64,000 bases of DNA from Caulobacter sp. FWC26 (GTDB taxonomy: Bacteria > Pseudomonadota > Alphaproteobacteria > Caulobacterales > Caulobacteraceae): positions 2,148,001 through 2,212,000 of the forward strand of contig NZ_CP033875.1 in NCBI RefSeq assembly GCF_002742645.2. Direction: 5' to 3'. The notes under the pieces are model-generated. The model was given only the letters and a program-made list of their open reading frames with translations. It ran no database searches and had not been told where the DNA came from. The position numbers and the translations under genes are program-made. This document shows positions 1 through 8,698 of the stretch, piece after piece; the stretch's first letter is position 1; every line of letters starts with the position of its first letter.

Positions 1-916
1 GATCGGCGAGCGCGACCTTGGCGGCCTCTATGCGCCGGCCGTTGACGTAGTCGGCGAAGTTGCGGTGTCCCAGCGTGCCGTTGATCAGCTTGCGAAGCCG
101 ATGCTCGGGCGCGCCTACCAGGGCGGCCAGGCTCCCAATCGACAGGTCCTCGCCGCGCCAGACCTCGTTCTCGTTCATCGCCTTGTCGAGGCGGGCCAGG
201 ATCAGGCGGTCGGCGGGGGTGAGATCTAGGGTTTCGGCGGCCTTCGGGGGGGGCGCTTCGCCGGCCGCTGGCGAGACCTGGACCAGCACGGGTTCGGCGC
301 GCAGCAGCGCGAGGGCCGAGCCGACTCCAAGGGCTGCGGTCCCCAAGGCCTGAACGAGGCTTGGCAGGACGGGGCCTTGGCCGAAGCCGAAGTCACAGAG
401 AGTCTGCACGAACATGTAGCCCGTGGCCGCTGCGGCGATCGGCGCGCGCAGGTGGCGGCGACGCTCGACGAGGTCAATCCGCCAACCGCGCCAGGCCATC
501 AGAAGGATGTGGCAGTGAATCGCGACCGAAACTGCGGCGAAGCTCCACCAGACGGCGGCCCGCGCCGGTGACGGCGGAAGGAACGCGCCGGCCGCCCACT
601 GAACAATCACGAACGCGGGCACTACGAAGCGCCATGCTGGGATCTTCGGCTCGTCCTCGAACAGGACCGAACAGAACAGCCAGAACACGGCGGCGGTCCA
701 GGCCGACAGCGCCCAGGTCAGAATGCTGAAATGGCGCTGCTCGGCATAGAAGAAGTGGCTGTCGATGACGTGAGAGATCGCGCAGGCCATGAGCAGGACC
801 CCCAGCCAACGGACGGGGGTCATCTTCCGGCTGGCGGCGAGCGAAACGCCCGTGGCGGCGAAGGCGCCGACGGCGAGGCCGCGCACCGCGAGTTCGACTT
901 GCGCGAGATCGGTCAT
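1..916 (-). CDS. Membrane-anchored AraC-family transcriptional regulator (partial, runs off window start)
   Basis: I translated this reading frame by hand. It is open from an ATG at 916 down to the window edge, so the C-terminus is missing. The first ~200 residues are hydrophobic with several likely membrane helices. A Pro/Ala-rich linker follows, and then a segment with the first half of an AraC-type helix-turn-helix (LSIGSLAALVGAPEHRLRKL followed by NFADYVNGRRIEAAK). A membrane sensor fused to an AraC DNA-binding domain is a known architecture, and it suggests a regulator responding to a membrane or extracellular cue. The ligand and targets cannot be inferred. The peroxiredoxin upstream on the same strand is 68 bp away and need not be functionally linked. 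Confidence 0.75.
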   Translation of the reverse strand, partial: MTDLAQVELAVRGLAVGAFAATGVSLAASRKMTPVRWLGVLLMACAISHVIDSHFFYAEQRHFSILTWALSAWTAAVFWLFCSVLFEDEPKIPAWRFVVPAFVIVQWAAGAFLPPSPARAAVWWSFAAVSVAIHCHILLMAWRGWRIDLVERRRHLRAPIAAAATGYMFVQTLCDFGFGQGPVLPSLVQALGTAALGVGSALALLRAEPVLVQVSPAAGEAPPPKAAETLDLTPADRLILARLDKAMNENEVWRGEDLSIGSLAALVGAPEHRLRKLINGTLGHRNFADYVNGRRIEAAKVALAD

Positions 917-984
917 GGCCGATCATGGTGGCCAGCGAGCGCGCGCTTCAACCCGCGCCGCTGGCCGAAATCCGAAAACGCTCT

Positions 985-1524
985 CTACTTCTTGGCCTTG
1001 TAGGCCTTCACCGCGCCCATGGTCTGCTGGACGTGGCCCATGAAGTTGCCGTCGGTGTGGCTGAGCAGGATCTTGCCGTCGGGCGCGATCACATACGAGG
1101 TGCGATTGGACCAGTCCGGCTTCACCGCCAGGGCCACGTCATAGGCCTTGATCAGCGCCTTGTCGGCGGCGGCCACTGCGAACTTGTCGCGGCAGTGCTC
1201 CTTGGAGAAGTCCTTCAGGCGATCGATGTTGCCTGCCGTCACGCCGATCACCGTCGCGCCCAGCTTTTCGAACTCAGGCGTCGCCTCGGCGAATTCGTGC
1301 GCCTCTGCGGTGCAGCCCGAAGTGTAAGCCGCCGGGAAAAAATAAAGGACAACCGGCCCTTTCTTGAGCGCCTTGGCCAGGTTGAAGTCAAAGTCCTTGC
1401 CGGCCAGGGCTCCCTTGGCCGTGAAGTCCGGGGCCTTGTCGCCGACCTTGAGGGCGGCCAGGGCGGGGGAAGCGGCGGCAAAAGCCAGGGCGGCCGCGGC
1501 GACGCCGGCGAGAACGGATTTCAT
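985..1524 (-). CDS. Exported peroxiredoxin (AhpC/TSA, Bcp-like)
   Basis: A 179-residue thiol peroxidase that should reduce peroxides outside the cytoplasm. The start at 1524 gives a clear signal peptide (MKSVLAGVAA, hydrophobic core, ending ASPALA), whereas the longer upstream reading has none. The mature part begins with the family's GDKAPDF strand. The putative peroxidatic Cys71 sits in AYTSGCTAEA and a possible resolving Cys111 in SKEHC. Bcp-type enzymes normally have PGCT at the first site; here the Pro is replaced by Ser. It is separated from the + strand fab genes by a 168-bp divergent intergenic region. Export to the periplasm is inferred from the signal peptide. Confidence 0.85.
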   Translation of the reverse strand: MKSVLAGVAAAALAFAAASPALAALKVGDKAPDFTAKGALAGKDFDFNLAKALKKGPVVLYFFPAAYTSGCTAEAHEFAEATPEFEKLGATVIGVTAGNIDRLKDFSKEHCRDKFAVAAADKALIKAYDVALAVKPDWSNRTSYVIAPDGKILLSHTDGNFMGHVQQTMGAVKAYKAKK

Positions 1525-1692
1525 GGCGCGACTCCAAAGTGCGTGGATGCCTCGATTACGAGAGCCGTGGCACTTTGGACGTGGTCGCGGTGATTGCAAG
1601 CCTCGGCCGCCACGCGGCGTCGCACTTGCCCGTGTCTCGGCTTTACCCTAACCCTCGCGGCCTTGAATCTCTCAGAAGCGGAGCGGGCTTAG

Positions 1693-2637
1693 ATGAGCAT
1701 CGCCTTCATTTTTCCGGGCCAGGGCAGCCAGTCGGTCGGCATGGGCGTCGATCTGGCCGAGGCCTTCGTCACCGCGCGCGAGGTCTTCCAGGAGGTGGAC
1801 GACGCGCTGGGCCAGAAGCTGTTCGCCTTGATGAAGGACGGTCCCGAAGGCGACCTGACCCTTACCGAGAACGCGCAGCCGGCCCTGATGGCCGTGAGCT
1901 TGGCGGTGACCCGCACGCTGGAGAAGGAATTCGGAGTCGGGATCGACAAGGCCGCCTTCGTCGCCGGTCACTCGCTGGGTGAGTACTCGGCCCTGGCCGC
2001 CGCCGGCGCCATCAGCCTGGCCGACACCGCGCGTCTGCTGAAGCTGCGGGGCCAAGCCATGCAGCGCGCCGTGCCGGTGGGCGAGGGAGCCATGGCCTCG
2101 CTGATCGGTCCGAAGACCGATCTGGCCCTGGCCGAAGCCGCCGCCGCCGCCGGTTCGGAGGTCGGGGTCTGCGTCGTGGCCAACGACAACAACAACGGCA
2201 ACGTCGTGATCTCCGGCGCCAAGGCCGCTGTCGACAAGGCGATCGAGAAGGCCAAGGAACTGGGGGCGCGGGCGATTCCGCTGAACGTCTCAGCGCCCTT
2301 CCACTGTCCGCTGATGAAGCCGGCCGCCGACGAGATGGCGACCGCCCTGGCTGCGGCGACGATCATCGCCCCGCGCGCGCCGCTGGTCGCCAACGTCACC
2401 GCCGCGCCGGTCCACGATCCCGACGTCATCCGCAAGCTGCTGGTCGAGCAGGTCACCGGCCGCGTCCGCTGGCGCGAAAGCATGACCTGGATGGCGACCG
2501 AGGGCGGGGTCACGCGCTTCGCCGAAGCCGGCGCTGGCAAGGTGTTGTCGGGCATGGCCAAGCGCATCGCCCCGGACGCCGAAGCTGTCCCCCTCAACAC
2601 GCCGGCGGACCTCGAAGCGTTCGCCAAGTCGCTCTAA
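1693..2637 (+). CDS. fabD: Malonyl-CoA:ACP transacylase
   Basis: This 314-residue enzyme transfers malonyl from CoA to acyl carrier protein, making the extender unit for fatty-acid synthesis in the cytoplasm. Diagnostic features are the N-terminal FPGQGSQ motif, the nucleophile elbow GHSLGE with Ser94, Arg119 for malonate binding, and His204 in SAPFHCPLM. Length matches the family. A GGAG-type ribosome site lies about 9 nt before the ATG. It is the first gene of a + strand series with fabG (18 bp downstream), acpP and fabF, so it is probably the promoter-proximal gene of this cluster. Confidence 0.97.
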   Translation: MSIAFIFPGQGSQSVGMGVDLAEAFVTAREVFQEVDDALGQKLFALMKDGPEGDLTLTENAQPALMAVSLAVTRTLEKEFGVGIDKAAFVAGHSLGEYSALAAAGAISLADTARLLKLRGQAMQRAVPVGEGAMASLIGPKTDLALAEAAAAAGSEVGVCVVANDNNNGNVVISGAKAAVDKAIEKAKELGARAIPLNVSAPFHCPLMKPAADEMATALAAATIIAPRAPLVANVTAAPVHDPDVIRKLLVEQVTGRVRWRESMTWMATEGGVTRFAEAGAGKVLSGMAKRIAPDAEAVPLNTPADLEAFAKSL

Positions 2638-2655
2638 GCCCTAGGAAGTCCGAGC

Positions 2656-3396
2656 ATGTTTGATCTTACCGGCAAGACTGCGCTCGTCACCGGCGCCACG
2701 GGCGGCATCGGCGGCGCCATCGCCCGCGCCCTGCACGCCCAGGGCGCGCATGTCGTCCTCTCCGGCACGCGGGAATCGGCCCTGGCCGAGCTGAAGGCGC
2801 AGCTGGGCGACCGCGCCTCGACCGTCGTGGCCAACCTCTCCGACGCCGAACAGGTCGACGGCTTGGTCGCCAAGGCCGAGGAAGCCGCCGGCGCGCCGCT
2901 CGATATCGTGATCGCCAACGCCGGGATCACCCGAGACGGCCTGATCGTCCGCATGAAGGATGAGGACTGGGACACCGTGATCAAGGTGAACCTGGAAGGC
3001 TACTTCCGCCTGGCCCGCGCCGCCGCCAAGGGGATGATGAAGCGCCGCGCCGGCCGGATCATCGGCATTACCTCGATCGTCGGCGTCACCGGCAACCCCG
3101 GCCAGACAAACTACGCCGCCTCGAAGGCCGGCATGATCGGGTTCTCCAAGGCCTTGGCCCAGGAGCTGGCCAGCCGCGGCGTGACCGTCAACTGCGTCGC
3201 GCCTGGCTTCATCGCCAGCCCGATGACCGACGCGCTGAACGAGCAGCAGAAGGCCGGCATCCTGTCGACCATCCCCGCTGGCAAGCTGGGCGAGGGCGCC
3301 GATATCGCCGCCGCCTGCGTCTATCTCGCTAGCGACGAGGGCGGCTACGTCACGGGTCAGACCTTGCACGTCAACGGCGGCATGGCGATGATCTAG
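2656..3396 (+). CDS. fabG: 3-oxoacyl-ACP reductase
   Basis: A 246-residue short-chain dehydrogenase that performs the NADPH-dependent reduction of 3-oxoacyl-ACP. It has the Rossmann motif TGATGGIGG (residues 12-20), the NAG motif (88-90), and the catalytic Ser140, Tyr153 and Lys157 in YAASK. The C-terminus VTGQTLHVNGGMAMI is typical of FabG. It starts 18 bp after fabD, so co-transcription is very likely. The next recognised gene, acpP, is over 400 bp away, which is wider than usual for this cluster. Confidence 0.97.
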   Translation: MFDLTGKTALVTGATGGIGGAIARALHAQGAHVVLSGTRESALAELKAQLGDRASTVVANLSDAEQVDGLVAKAEEAAGAPLDIVIANAGITRDGLIVRMKDEDWDTVIKVNLEGYFRLARAAAKGMMKRRAGRIIGITSIVGVTGNPGQTNYAASKAGMIGFSKALAQELASRGVTVNCVAPGFIASPMTDALNEQQKAGILSTIPAGKLGEGADIAAACVYLASDEGGYVTGQTLHVNGGMAMI

Positions 3397-3469
3397 GGGC
3401 TTTAAGATCCAGCCGCTTTGGCGAAGCTTCTTTGTCGAGGCTTCCCAACTCAACGTCCTCCACGCGCCG

Positions 3470-3655
3470 TTGAAGCCCGGCGCGGATATGGCGCACGCTT
3501 CGCCTTGCTACGACGACTGCTTCGCCTTCACGCGGTTTCATTCCGTCTTCCTGCTGGGCAGGTCGCCGCATGTTCTGGCTGAGCGGACCGGATTCACGAT
3601 TGTTGATCGCGAGCGCGATGGCGAATACATCAACTACGTGTTTCAACGAGTCTGA
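3470..3655 (+). CDS. Possible small or degraded ORF between fabG and acpP
   Basis: I do not recognise this product. The frame is open from 3392 to the stop at 3655, but the only usable starts are TTG at 3470 (61 residues) or ATG at 3488 (55 residues), and neither has a clear ribosome site. About three quarters of the codons end in G or C, which is lower than its neighbours but above random. The peptide ends with a plausible strand-like run (GFTIVDRERDGEYINYVFQRV region). It could be a small gene, a 3' remnant of a lost gene, or chance. The rest of the 422-bp gap holds only the acpP leader, with a GAGGGA ribosome site about 11 nt before acpP. Confidence 0.25.
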   Translation: MKPGADMAHASPCYDDCFAFTRFHSVFLLGRSPHVLAERTGFTIVDRERDGEYINYVFQRV

Positions 3656-3818
3656 AATCGTCGACCGTTGAAGCCGCTCGCCGCAAGAGCGCTTCGCGGG
3701 AGATCGGCGGCGCTGGTCACCCGAAAAAGAACGTGATAGGCGGTGGCCCGACGAGCCGTGGTGATCTCCCTGGGAGGGGGCTGCGGCTTCTGAATTTGAT
3801 CAAGAGGGACTGAACAGA

Positions 3819-4055
3819 ATGTCCGACATTCTCGAGCGCGTGCGTAAGATCGTCATCGAGCACCTGGATGCCGATCCCGAGAAGGTCACCGAGAAGGCTT
3901 CCTTCATCGACGACCTGGGCGCCGACAGCCTCGACAACGTTGAGCTGGTGATGGCGTTCGAAGAAGAGTTCGACATCGAAATTCCGGACGACGCCGCCGA
4001 GCACATCCAAACGGTCGGCGACGCCGTGAAGTTCATCACGGAAAAGACCGCCTAA
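3819..4055 (+). CDS. acpP: Acyl carrier protein
   Basis: A 78-residue acidic helical protein that carries growing acyl chains on a 4'-phosphopantetheine arm. The attachment Ser37 is in the canonical [10 protein letters not shown] motif, and the overall sequence matches bacterial ACP end to end. It is the central substrate carrier for the FabD, FabG and FabF proteins encoded around it, and it also donates chains to lipid A and phospholipid synthesis. A strong hairpin terminator follows, which suggests abundant acpP mRNA can end before fabF, consistent with ACP being needed in excess over the enzymes. Confidence 0.98.
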   Translation: MSDILERVRKIVIEHLDADPEKVTEKASFIDDLGADSLDNVELVMAFEEEFDIEIPDDAAEHIQTVGDAVKFITEKTA

Positions 4056-4093
4056 GGTCTTCGGGTTCGCCTTGTTCGCGAACCGGAGTATTT

Positions 4094-4144
4094 CCGCCGC
4101 GCCGCACGGGCTCTTGCCATCGTGCGCGCGGCGGTTTTCGTTTT
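4094..4144 (+). terminator. Rho-independent terminator after acpP
   Basis: The 15-base arm at 4094-4108 pairs with 4121-4134 through about 14 base pairs with one bulged C, followed by TTTTCGTTTT. This is a strong intrinsic terminator between acpP and fabF. Confidence 0.85.
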
Positions 4145-4221
4145 AGGCCAAGATTCGCGGTGGCGCGGAGCGGGGGTCTTTCCCACATCCGTCGTCCCGC
4201 ATCGAAGGTTGGGAGTGAACC

Positions 4222-5502
4222 ATGCGTAGAGTCGTCGTCACGGGTATCGGCCTGCTGACCCCGCTCGGCCAAGGTGTCGACATCACCTGGAAGAACATCC
4301 TCGCCGGCAAGTCCGGCGCGAATCGCATCAGCGCGTTCGATCCCACCGACTATTCCTGCCAGGTCGCCTGCGAGGTTCCGCGCGTCGATGGCCGTGGCGG
4401 CGGCGGTCCCGATGTCGAAGGCTCGTTCGACCCCGACCAGACCATGAGCCCGCGCGACCAGAAGCGCGTCGATGACTTCATCCTGTACGGAGTCGCCGCC
4501 GCCGACGAAGCGATCAAGGACTCGGGCTGGGTCCCGGAGACCGACGAGGACAAGTGGCGCACCGGCGTCATCCTAGGGTCGGGCATCGGCGGCTTGTCGA
4601 CGATCGCCGACACCGCGCTGGAACTGGAGGCGAAAGGCCCGCGCCGCGTCAGTCCGTTCTTCATTTCCTCGGCCCTGATCAACCTGATCTCGGGTCAGGT
4701 CTCGATCAAATACGGCTTCAAGGGCCCGAACCACGCTGTTGTGACGGCCTGCGCGACCGGCGCTCACGCCATCGGCGACGCCGCGCGCCTGATCAAGTAC
4801 GGCGACGCCGACGTGATGATCGCCGGCGGCGCGGAAGCTGCGGTCTGCAAGGTCGGCATCGCCGGTTTCCAGGCCTGCCGCGCCGTGGCCACCGCGTTCA
4901 ACGACACGCCCGAAAAGGCCTCGCGTCCCTATGACAAGGACCGCGACGGCTTCGTGATGGGCGAGGGCGCCGGGGTGCTGGTGCTGGAAGAGTACGAACA
5001 CGCCAAGGCGCGCGGCGCCAAGATCTATGCCGAAGTCGCCGGCTATGGCCTGTCGGGCGACGCCTACCACATCACCGCCCCGTCGGAAGATGGCGAGGGT
5101 GGCGCGCGGGCCCTGGCCGCCGCCGTGCGTGACGCGGGCCTGAAGCCCTCGGACATCAACTATGTCAACGCCCACGGCACCTCGACCATGGCCGACGGCA
5201 TCGAAGCCAAGGCGGTCGAGCGGTTCCTCGGCGATCACGCCAAGAACGTCGTCATGTCCTCGACCAAGTCGATGACGGGCCACCTCCTGGGCGCGGCCGG
5301 CGCCATCGAGGCGGCGTTCTCTATTCTGGCCATCCGCGACCAGATCGCACCGCCGACCATCAATCTCGACAATCCGGATGTCGAGGTCGCCATGAACCTG
5401 GCCCCGCACAAGGCCGTGCCGATGAAGATCGACGTGGCCGTGTCCAATAGCTTCGGCTTCGGCGGCACCAACGCCTCCGTCGTGTTCAAGAAGGTCTCGT
5501 GA
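4222..5502 (+). CDS. fabF: 3-oxoacyl-ACP synthase II
   Basis: A 426-residue elongation condensing enzyme (KAS II). The thiolase-fold catalytic triad is visible as Cys177 in VVTACATGAH, His318 in NAHGTST and His354 in TGHLLGAAG, and the C-terminal NSFGFGGTNAS glycine motif is present. It extends acyl-ACP with malonyl-ACP made by FabD. A GGGAG ribosome site sits just before the ATG. Its stop overlaps the GTG start of mltG by three bases (GTGA), which suggests translational coupling of fatty-acid elongation with a cell-wall enzyme gene, a common alphaproteobacterial arrangement. Confidence 0.97.
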   Translation: MRRVVVTGIGLLTPLGQGVDITWKNILAGKSGANRISAFDPTDYSCQVACEVPRVDGRGGGGPDVEGSFDPDQTMSPRDQKRVDDFILYGVAAADEAIKDSGWVPETDEDKWRTGVILGSGIGGLSTIADTALELEAKGPRRVSPFFISSALINLISGQVSIKYGFKGPNHAVVTACATGAHAIGDAARLIKYGDADVMIAGGAEAAVCKVGIAGFQACRAVATAFNDTPEKASRPYDKDRDGFVMGEGAGVLVLEEYEHAKARGAKIYAEVAGYGLSGDAYHITAPSEDGEGGARALAAAVRDAGLKPSDINYVNAHGTSTMADGIEAKAVERFLGDHAKNVVMSSTKSMTGHLLGAAGAIEAAFSILAIRDQIAPPTINLDNPDVEVAMNLAPHKAVPMKIDVAVSNSFGFGGTNASVVFKKVS

Positions 5503-6599
5503 GCAAAAAGTCGCCGCCTCGCGCCCGTGCTCCCAAGGGAGCGGGCTCCCGCCGTGAGACGGCCTCCGCCGGCCGTCGCATGATGAGGGCCCTGTTCGGG
5601 GCCGCCGCTACGCTGGTCGTGGTCGGTATGGTCGCCTTGATCGGCGCGGCCTGGGTCTACAACGGTCCGGGACCGGCGGCGAAGGACGGCGACAAGACCA
5701 CCGTGGTTCTGCGCAAGGGCGCCAGCCTGCCCGAGATCGCCTCCAGCCTCGAGCGGGGCGGCGTGATCGGCTCTTCGTCGATCTTCATGACCGCCGCCAA
5801 GATCACTGGCGCGGCGCGGACGCTGAAGGCCGGCGAGTACGAGTTCAAGAGCCGGGCCTCGATGGCTCAGGTTTTGGACGCCGTGCGCCGGGGCCGCATC
5901 GTCCGCCACTGGATCACCATCCCTGAGGGGCTGACCTCGGACATGGTCATGGACATCCTCAACAAGTCGACGGTGCTGACCGGCAATGCGGCCACGCCGC
6001 CTGAGGGCGCGATCCTGCCCGAGACCTACGAGGTCCAGCGCGGCGAGGATCGGGCTGCGGTGCTTCAGCGGATGATGGACGATCGTGACGCGGTGCTGAA
6101 CGCGCTTTGGGCCAATCGGGCGCCCAATCTGCCGTTCCGCACCAAGGAGGAAGCCGTCACGCTGGCCTCGATCGTCGAGAAAGAGACGGGGCTAGCCGAG
6201 GAGCGCCCCCGCGTTGCCGCTGTGTTCGTGAACCGGCTGCGCACCGGCATGCGGCTGGGCTCGGATCCGACCATCATCTACGGCATTTCAAGAGGTCGGC
6301 CGCTAGGGCGCGGCATCCTCCTGTCGGAGCTTCGCCGCCCGACTCCTTACAACACCTATCTGATCGATGGCTTGCCGCCGACGCCGATCGCCAATCCCGG
6401 TCGCGAAGCGCTGGCGGCCGTGATGAACCCGCCCAAGAGCGACGATCTGTACTTCGTGGCCGATGGGACGGGCGGACACGTCTTCGCCCCGACGCTGGAA
6501 CAGCACAACGCCAACGTCGTTAAGTGGCGTCAGATCGAACGCGAACGCGCGGAAAAGGCGCCGACCCAGCCGGCGGCTCAGCCGCTCGCGGGGGGCTGA
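5499..6599 (+). CDS. mltG: Endolytic murein transglycosylase MltG (YceG-like)
   Basis: A 366-residue inner-membrane lytic transglycosylase that cuts nascent glycan strands and so limits their length. After a basic N-terminus there is one membrane helix (about residues 31-56), then a LysM-like region and the catalytic YceG domain. Visible hallmarks are ASIVEKETG with the catalytic Glu, RLGSDPTIIYG and YNTYLIDGLPPTPIANPG. The C-terminus is a short Ala/Pro/Gln tail. The GTG start is fixed by the 4-bp overlap with the fabF stop. Confidence 0.95.
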   Translation: MSKKSPPRARAPKGAGSRRETASAGRRMMRALFGAAATLVVVGMVALIGAAWVYNGPGPAAKDGDKTTVVLRKGASLPEIASSLERGGVIGSSSIFMTAAKITGAARTLKAGEYEFKSRASMAQVLDAVRRGRIVRHWITIPEGLTSDMVMDILNKSTVLTGNAATPPEGAILPETYEVQRGEDRAAVLQRMMDDRDAVLNALWANRAPNLPFRTKEEAVTLASIVEKETGLAEERPRVAAVFVNRLRTGMRLGSDPTIIYGISRGRPLGRGILLSELRRPTPYNTYLIDGLPPTPIANPGREALAAVMNPPKSDDLYFVADGTGGHVFAPTLEQHNANVVKWRQIERERAEKAPTQPAAQPLAGG

Positions 6600-6602
6600 G
6601 GC

Positions 6603-7484
6603 GTGGCGCTATCGGGGATGACCGGCTTCGCGCGCGTCGAAGGGGCGCACGGAGCCTGGTCCTGGGCCGTGGAGGCGCGCAGCGTCAACGGGCGGAACCT
6701 TGAGACGCGCTTCCGGGGTCCTCTGGGCTTCGAGGGCCTGGAACGCGTCGCTCGCGACGGCGCCCAAGCGCGGTTCCAGCGGGGCCAACTGACCGTCAAC
6801 GTCCAGGCCAGGCGCGCGGAAGCCTCGGGCGAGACCCAGGTCAATATCCAGACGCTTGAGCGCTACCTGACCGCTGGCGGGCCCTACGTGGCTACCGGCA
6901 TGGTCGCCAAGCCGACTCTCGACGGGCTGCTGGCTCTGAAGGGCGTGATCGAGGCGCGGGAAGACGTCGACGACGCCGAGGCCCGCGCGATCGTTGAAGC
7001 GGCCATGAGCGCCTCGATTAGCCAGGCGCTGGACGGGCTGAAAGCGGCGCGTCTGGAAGAGGGCGCGGCGCTGGATCCAGTGCTCGGCGGCCTAGTGACG
7101 CGCATCGAGCAGCTGACGGCCCAGGCCGAGCGGGAGGCCGCCGGGCAACCGGCCATCATCAAGGAACGCTTCGCGCGTCGCATGACCGAACTGGTCGGCG
7201 AGGCCGCCAGCGAGGAGCGCATCGTTCAGGAAGCCGCCGCCCAGGCGGTGAAGGCCGATGTGCGCGAGGAACTCGATCGCCTTGCGAGCCACGTCGCCGC
7301 CGCGCGTGGCCTGCTGTCGGGCGAAGGCGCGTCGGGCCGGCGGCTCGACTTTCTGTCTCAGGAATTCATGCGAGAATCCAATACCCTCTGCTCGAAGTCA
7401 GCCCTCACCAACCTGACCGCGATCGGTCTGGAACTGAAGGCTGTGATCGAGCAGTTCCGCGAGCAGGTTCAGAACGTTGAATAA
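6603..7484 (+). CDS. yicC: YicC/YloC family protein (putative endoribonuclease)
   Basis: A 293-residue protein with the typical start MALSGMTGFARVEG and the C-terminal DUF1732 region (FLSQEFMRESNTLCSKS). Family members in enterobacteria and firmicutes have been linked to RNA cleavage and stationary-phase fitness; the role here is inferred from family only. The GTG start lies 3 bp after mltG, and its 3' end overlaps the TTG start of gmk. The yicC-gmk pairing is widely conserved, which supports both starts. Confidence 0.9.
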   Translation: MALSGMTGFARVEGAHGAWSWAVEARSVNGRNLETRFRGPLGFEGLERVARDGAQARFQRGQLTVNVQARRAEASGETQVNIQTLERYLTAGGPYVATGMVAKPTLDGLLALKGVIEAREDVDDAEARAIVEAAMSASISQALDGLKAARLEEGAALDPVLGGLVTRIEQLTAQAEREAAGQPAIIKERFARRMTELVGEAASEERIVQEAAAQAVKADVREELDRLASHVAAARGLLSGEGASGRRLDFLSQEFMRESNTLCSKSALTNLTAIGLELKAVIEQFREQVQNVE

Positions 7485-8118
7485 GTCCCATCACCCTCAC
7501 CGCGGCCTGCTGTTGATGGTCGTCGCGCCCTCGGGCGTCGGCAAGACCTCGCTGACGCGTCGCCTCGTCTCCGACCATGGCGACCTGCACCTGTCGATCA
7601 GCGCCACGACCCGCGATCCGCGCCCCGGCGAACATGACGGCCGCGACTACCACTTCGTCTCGCGCGACAAGTTCCAGGGCATGTTGTCGGAAGACGCGTT
7701 CCTGGAATGGGCCGAGGTCTATGGAAACTTCTACGGCAGCCCCAAGGCGCCGATCATGGAGGCTCTAAATCGCGGCGAAAGCGTGCTGTTCGATATCGAC
7801 TTTCAGGGCGCGATGAAGGTGCACAAGCAGGCCGGGCCGGATAGCGTTCTGGTCTACATCCTGCCGCCGTCCTTGGCCGAGATGAGCCGTCGCCTGCATA
7901 CGCGCAGCCAAGACAGCGAGGAGGTGATCCACCGCCGCCTGTCGCGCGCCAAGGATGAGGTCGCCGCGTGGGAGCAGTTCGACTACGTGATCCTGAATGA
8001 CGATTTCGATAGGGCTTACGCCGATCTGGCGCACATCTATCATGCCGAGCGGCTGAAGCGCGCGCGTAATCCGTGGATCGGTGATCTCGTCAACGACCTG
8101 CTGCGGGAAGAGATATGA
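7477..8118 (+). CDS. gmk: Guanylate kinase
   Basis: A 213-residue P-loop kinase that phosphorylates GMP to GDP. The P-loop APSGVGKTS lies near the N-terminus, followed by the GMP-binding region (TTRDPRPGEHDGRDYHF) and the ILPPS lid segment. I keep the TTG start at 7477, because starting at the ATG at 7516 would remove the RGLL strand that normally precedes the P-loop. It overlaps the yicC stop by 8 bases, implying coupled translation. A 13-bp hairpin just after the stop separates it from the convergent gene. Confidence 0.95.
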   Translation: MNKSHHPHRGLLLMVVAPSGVGKTSLTRRLVSDHGDLHLSISATTRDPRPGEHDGRDYHFVSRDKFQGMLSEDAFLEWAEVYGNFYGSPKAPIMEALNRGESVLFDIDFQGAMKVHKQAGPDSVLVYILPPSLAEMSRRLHTRSQDSEEVIHRRLSRAKDEVAAWEQFDYVILNDDFDRAYADLAHIYHAERLKRARNPWIGDLVNDLLREEI

Positions 8119-8120
8119 GG

Positions 8121-8151
8121 CTGGGCGGCGGGTCCGCGACCCGCCGCCCAG
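8121..8151. terminator. Perfect 13-bp hairpin between convergent genes
   Basis: Positions 8121-8133 pair perfectly with 8139-8151 around a 5-base loop, between the stops of gmk (+) and the GlsB-like gene (-). There is no U-run on either side, so it may act as a bidirectional terminator or an mRNA 3' end stabiliser. Confidence 0.6.
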
Positions 8152-8157
8152 ACTGAG

Positions 8158-8415
8158 TTAAACGGCGCGTCGGCCAAAGATGAGGTGGTACAAGGCCAAG
8201 ATGACCACCGCCCCGATCGTGGCGACCAGCAGGCTGTAAAGATTGAAGCCCGAAACACCGGCGTTGCCGAACTGGTTGAACAGCCACCCGCCGACGAACG
8301 CGCCGACGATGCCGAGAACGATATCCAGCAGCACGCCGCTGCCAGTGCGGTTGACGAGCTTGCTGGCGATGAAGCCGGCGATCAGGCCCAGAAGCAGCCA
8401 GGCGAGAATAGACAT
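8158..8415 (-). CDS. GlsB/YeaQ/YmgE family stress-response membrane protein
   Basis: An 85-residue, very hydrophobic protein with three predicted membrane helices (AWLLLGLIAGFIAS, then ILLDIVLGIVGAFVGGWLF-like, then YSLLVATIGAVVILALYHLIF). The glycine-rich spacing is typical of transglycosylase-associated/GlsB proteins. The start at 8415 has a GGAG ribosome site 8 bases upstream, whereas the longer reading adds an unrelated basic segment. The family is associated with stress, but no biochemical activity is established. Confidence 0.85.
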   Translation of the reverse strand: MSILAWLLLGLIAGFIASKLVNRTGSGVLLDIVLGIVGAFVGGWLFNQFGNAGVSGFNLYSLLVATIGAVVILALYHLIFGRRAV

Positions 8416-8479
8416 CGGTGGAACTCCGTGAGCGGTCGCCCCTTTGCGACCCTGCCCAAACAAGAGCCCAGCGGCGCCG

Positions 8480-8599
8480 TTAGTTCCCTGCGCGAAGCCG
8501 GTCTTGAACGTAGGCGATCAATTTTTCAGCCGGCGGACGGCCAAGAGCGATGAATACGCCCGAGCCCAACACCGCCCCGATTAAGAATTCCAGGCTCAT
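8480..8599 (-). CDS. Small 39-residue single-helix membrane protein
   Basis: A short ORF that reads MSLEFLIGAVLGSGVFIALG, then a basic amphipathic tail (RPPAEKLIAYVQDRLRAGN region). The ATG at 8599 has an AGGAG ribosome site about 9 bases upstream, and codons favour G/C at the third position. One membrane helix spans about residues 4-18. It sits between the GlsB-like gene and an HWE kinase gene, all on the minus strand. I know of no named family; the function is unknown. Confidence 0.5.
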   Translation of the reverse strand: MSLEFLIGAVLGSGVFIALGRPPAEKLIAYVQDRLRAGN

Positions 8600-8698
8600 C
8601 GTGACACGCTCCTAAGATCACGTGAGCTAGTGCAGGCGCCGCGTGGCGAAGCCAAGGCGACATCGGGGCGCTGCGACGATCCGTCCCGAGCGCCGGCT

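Noticed and set aside
3371..3646. Minus-strand ORF of 91 residues opposite the fabG-acpP gap
   Set aside because: It overlaps the end of fabG, has no ribosome site and shows no recognisable composition.
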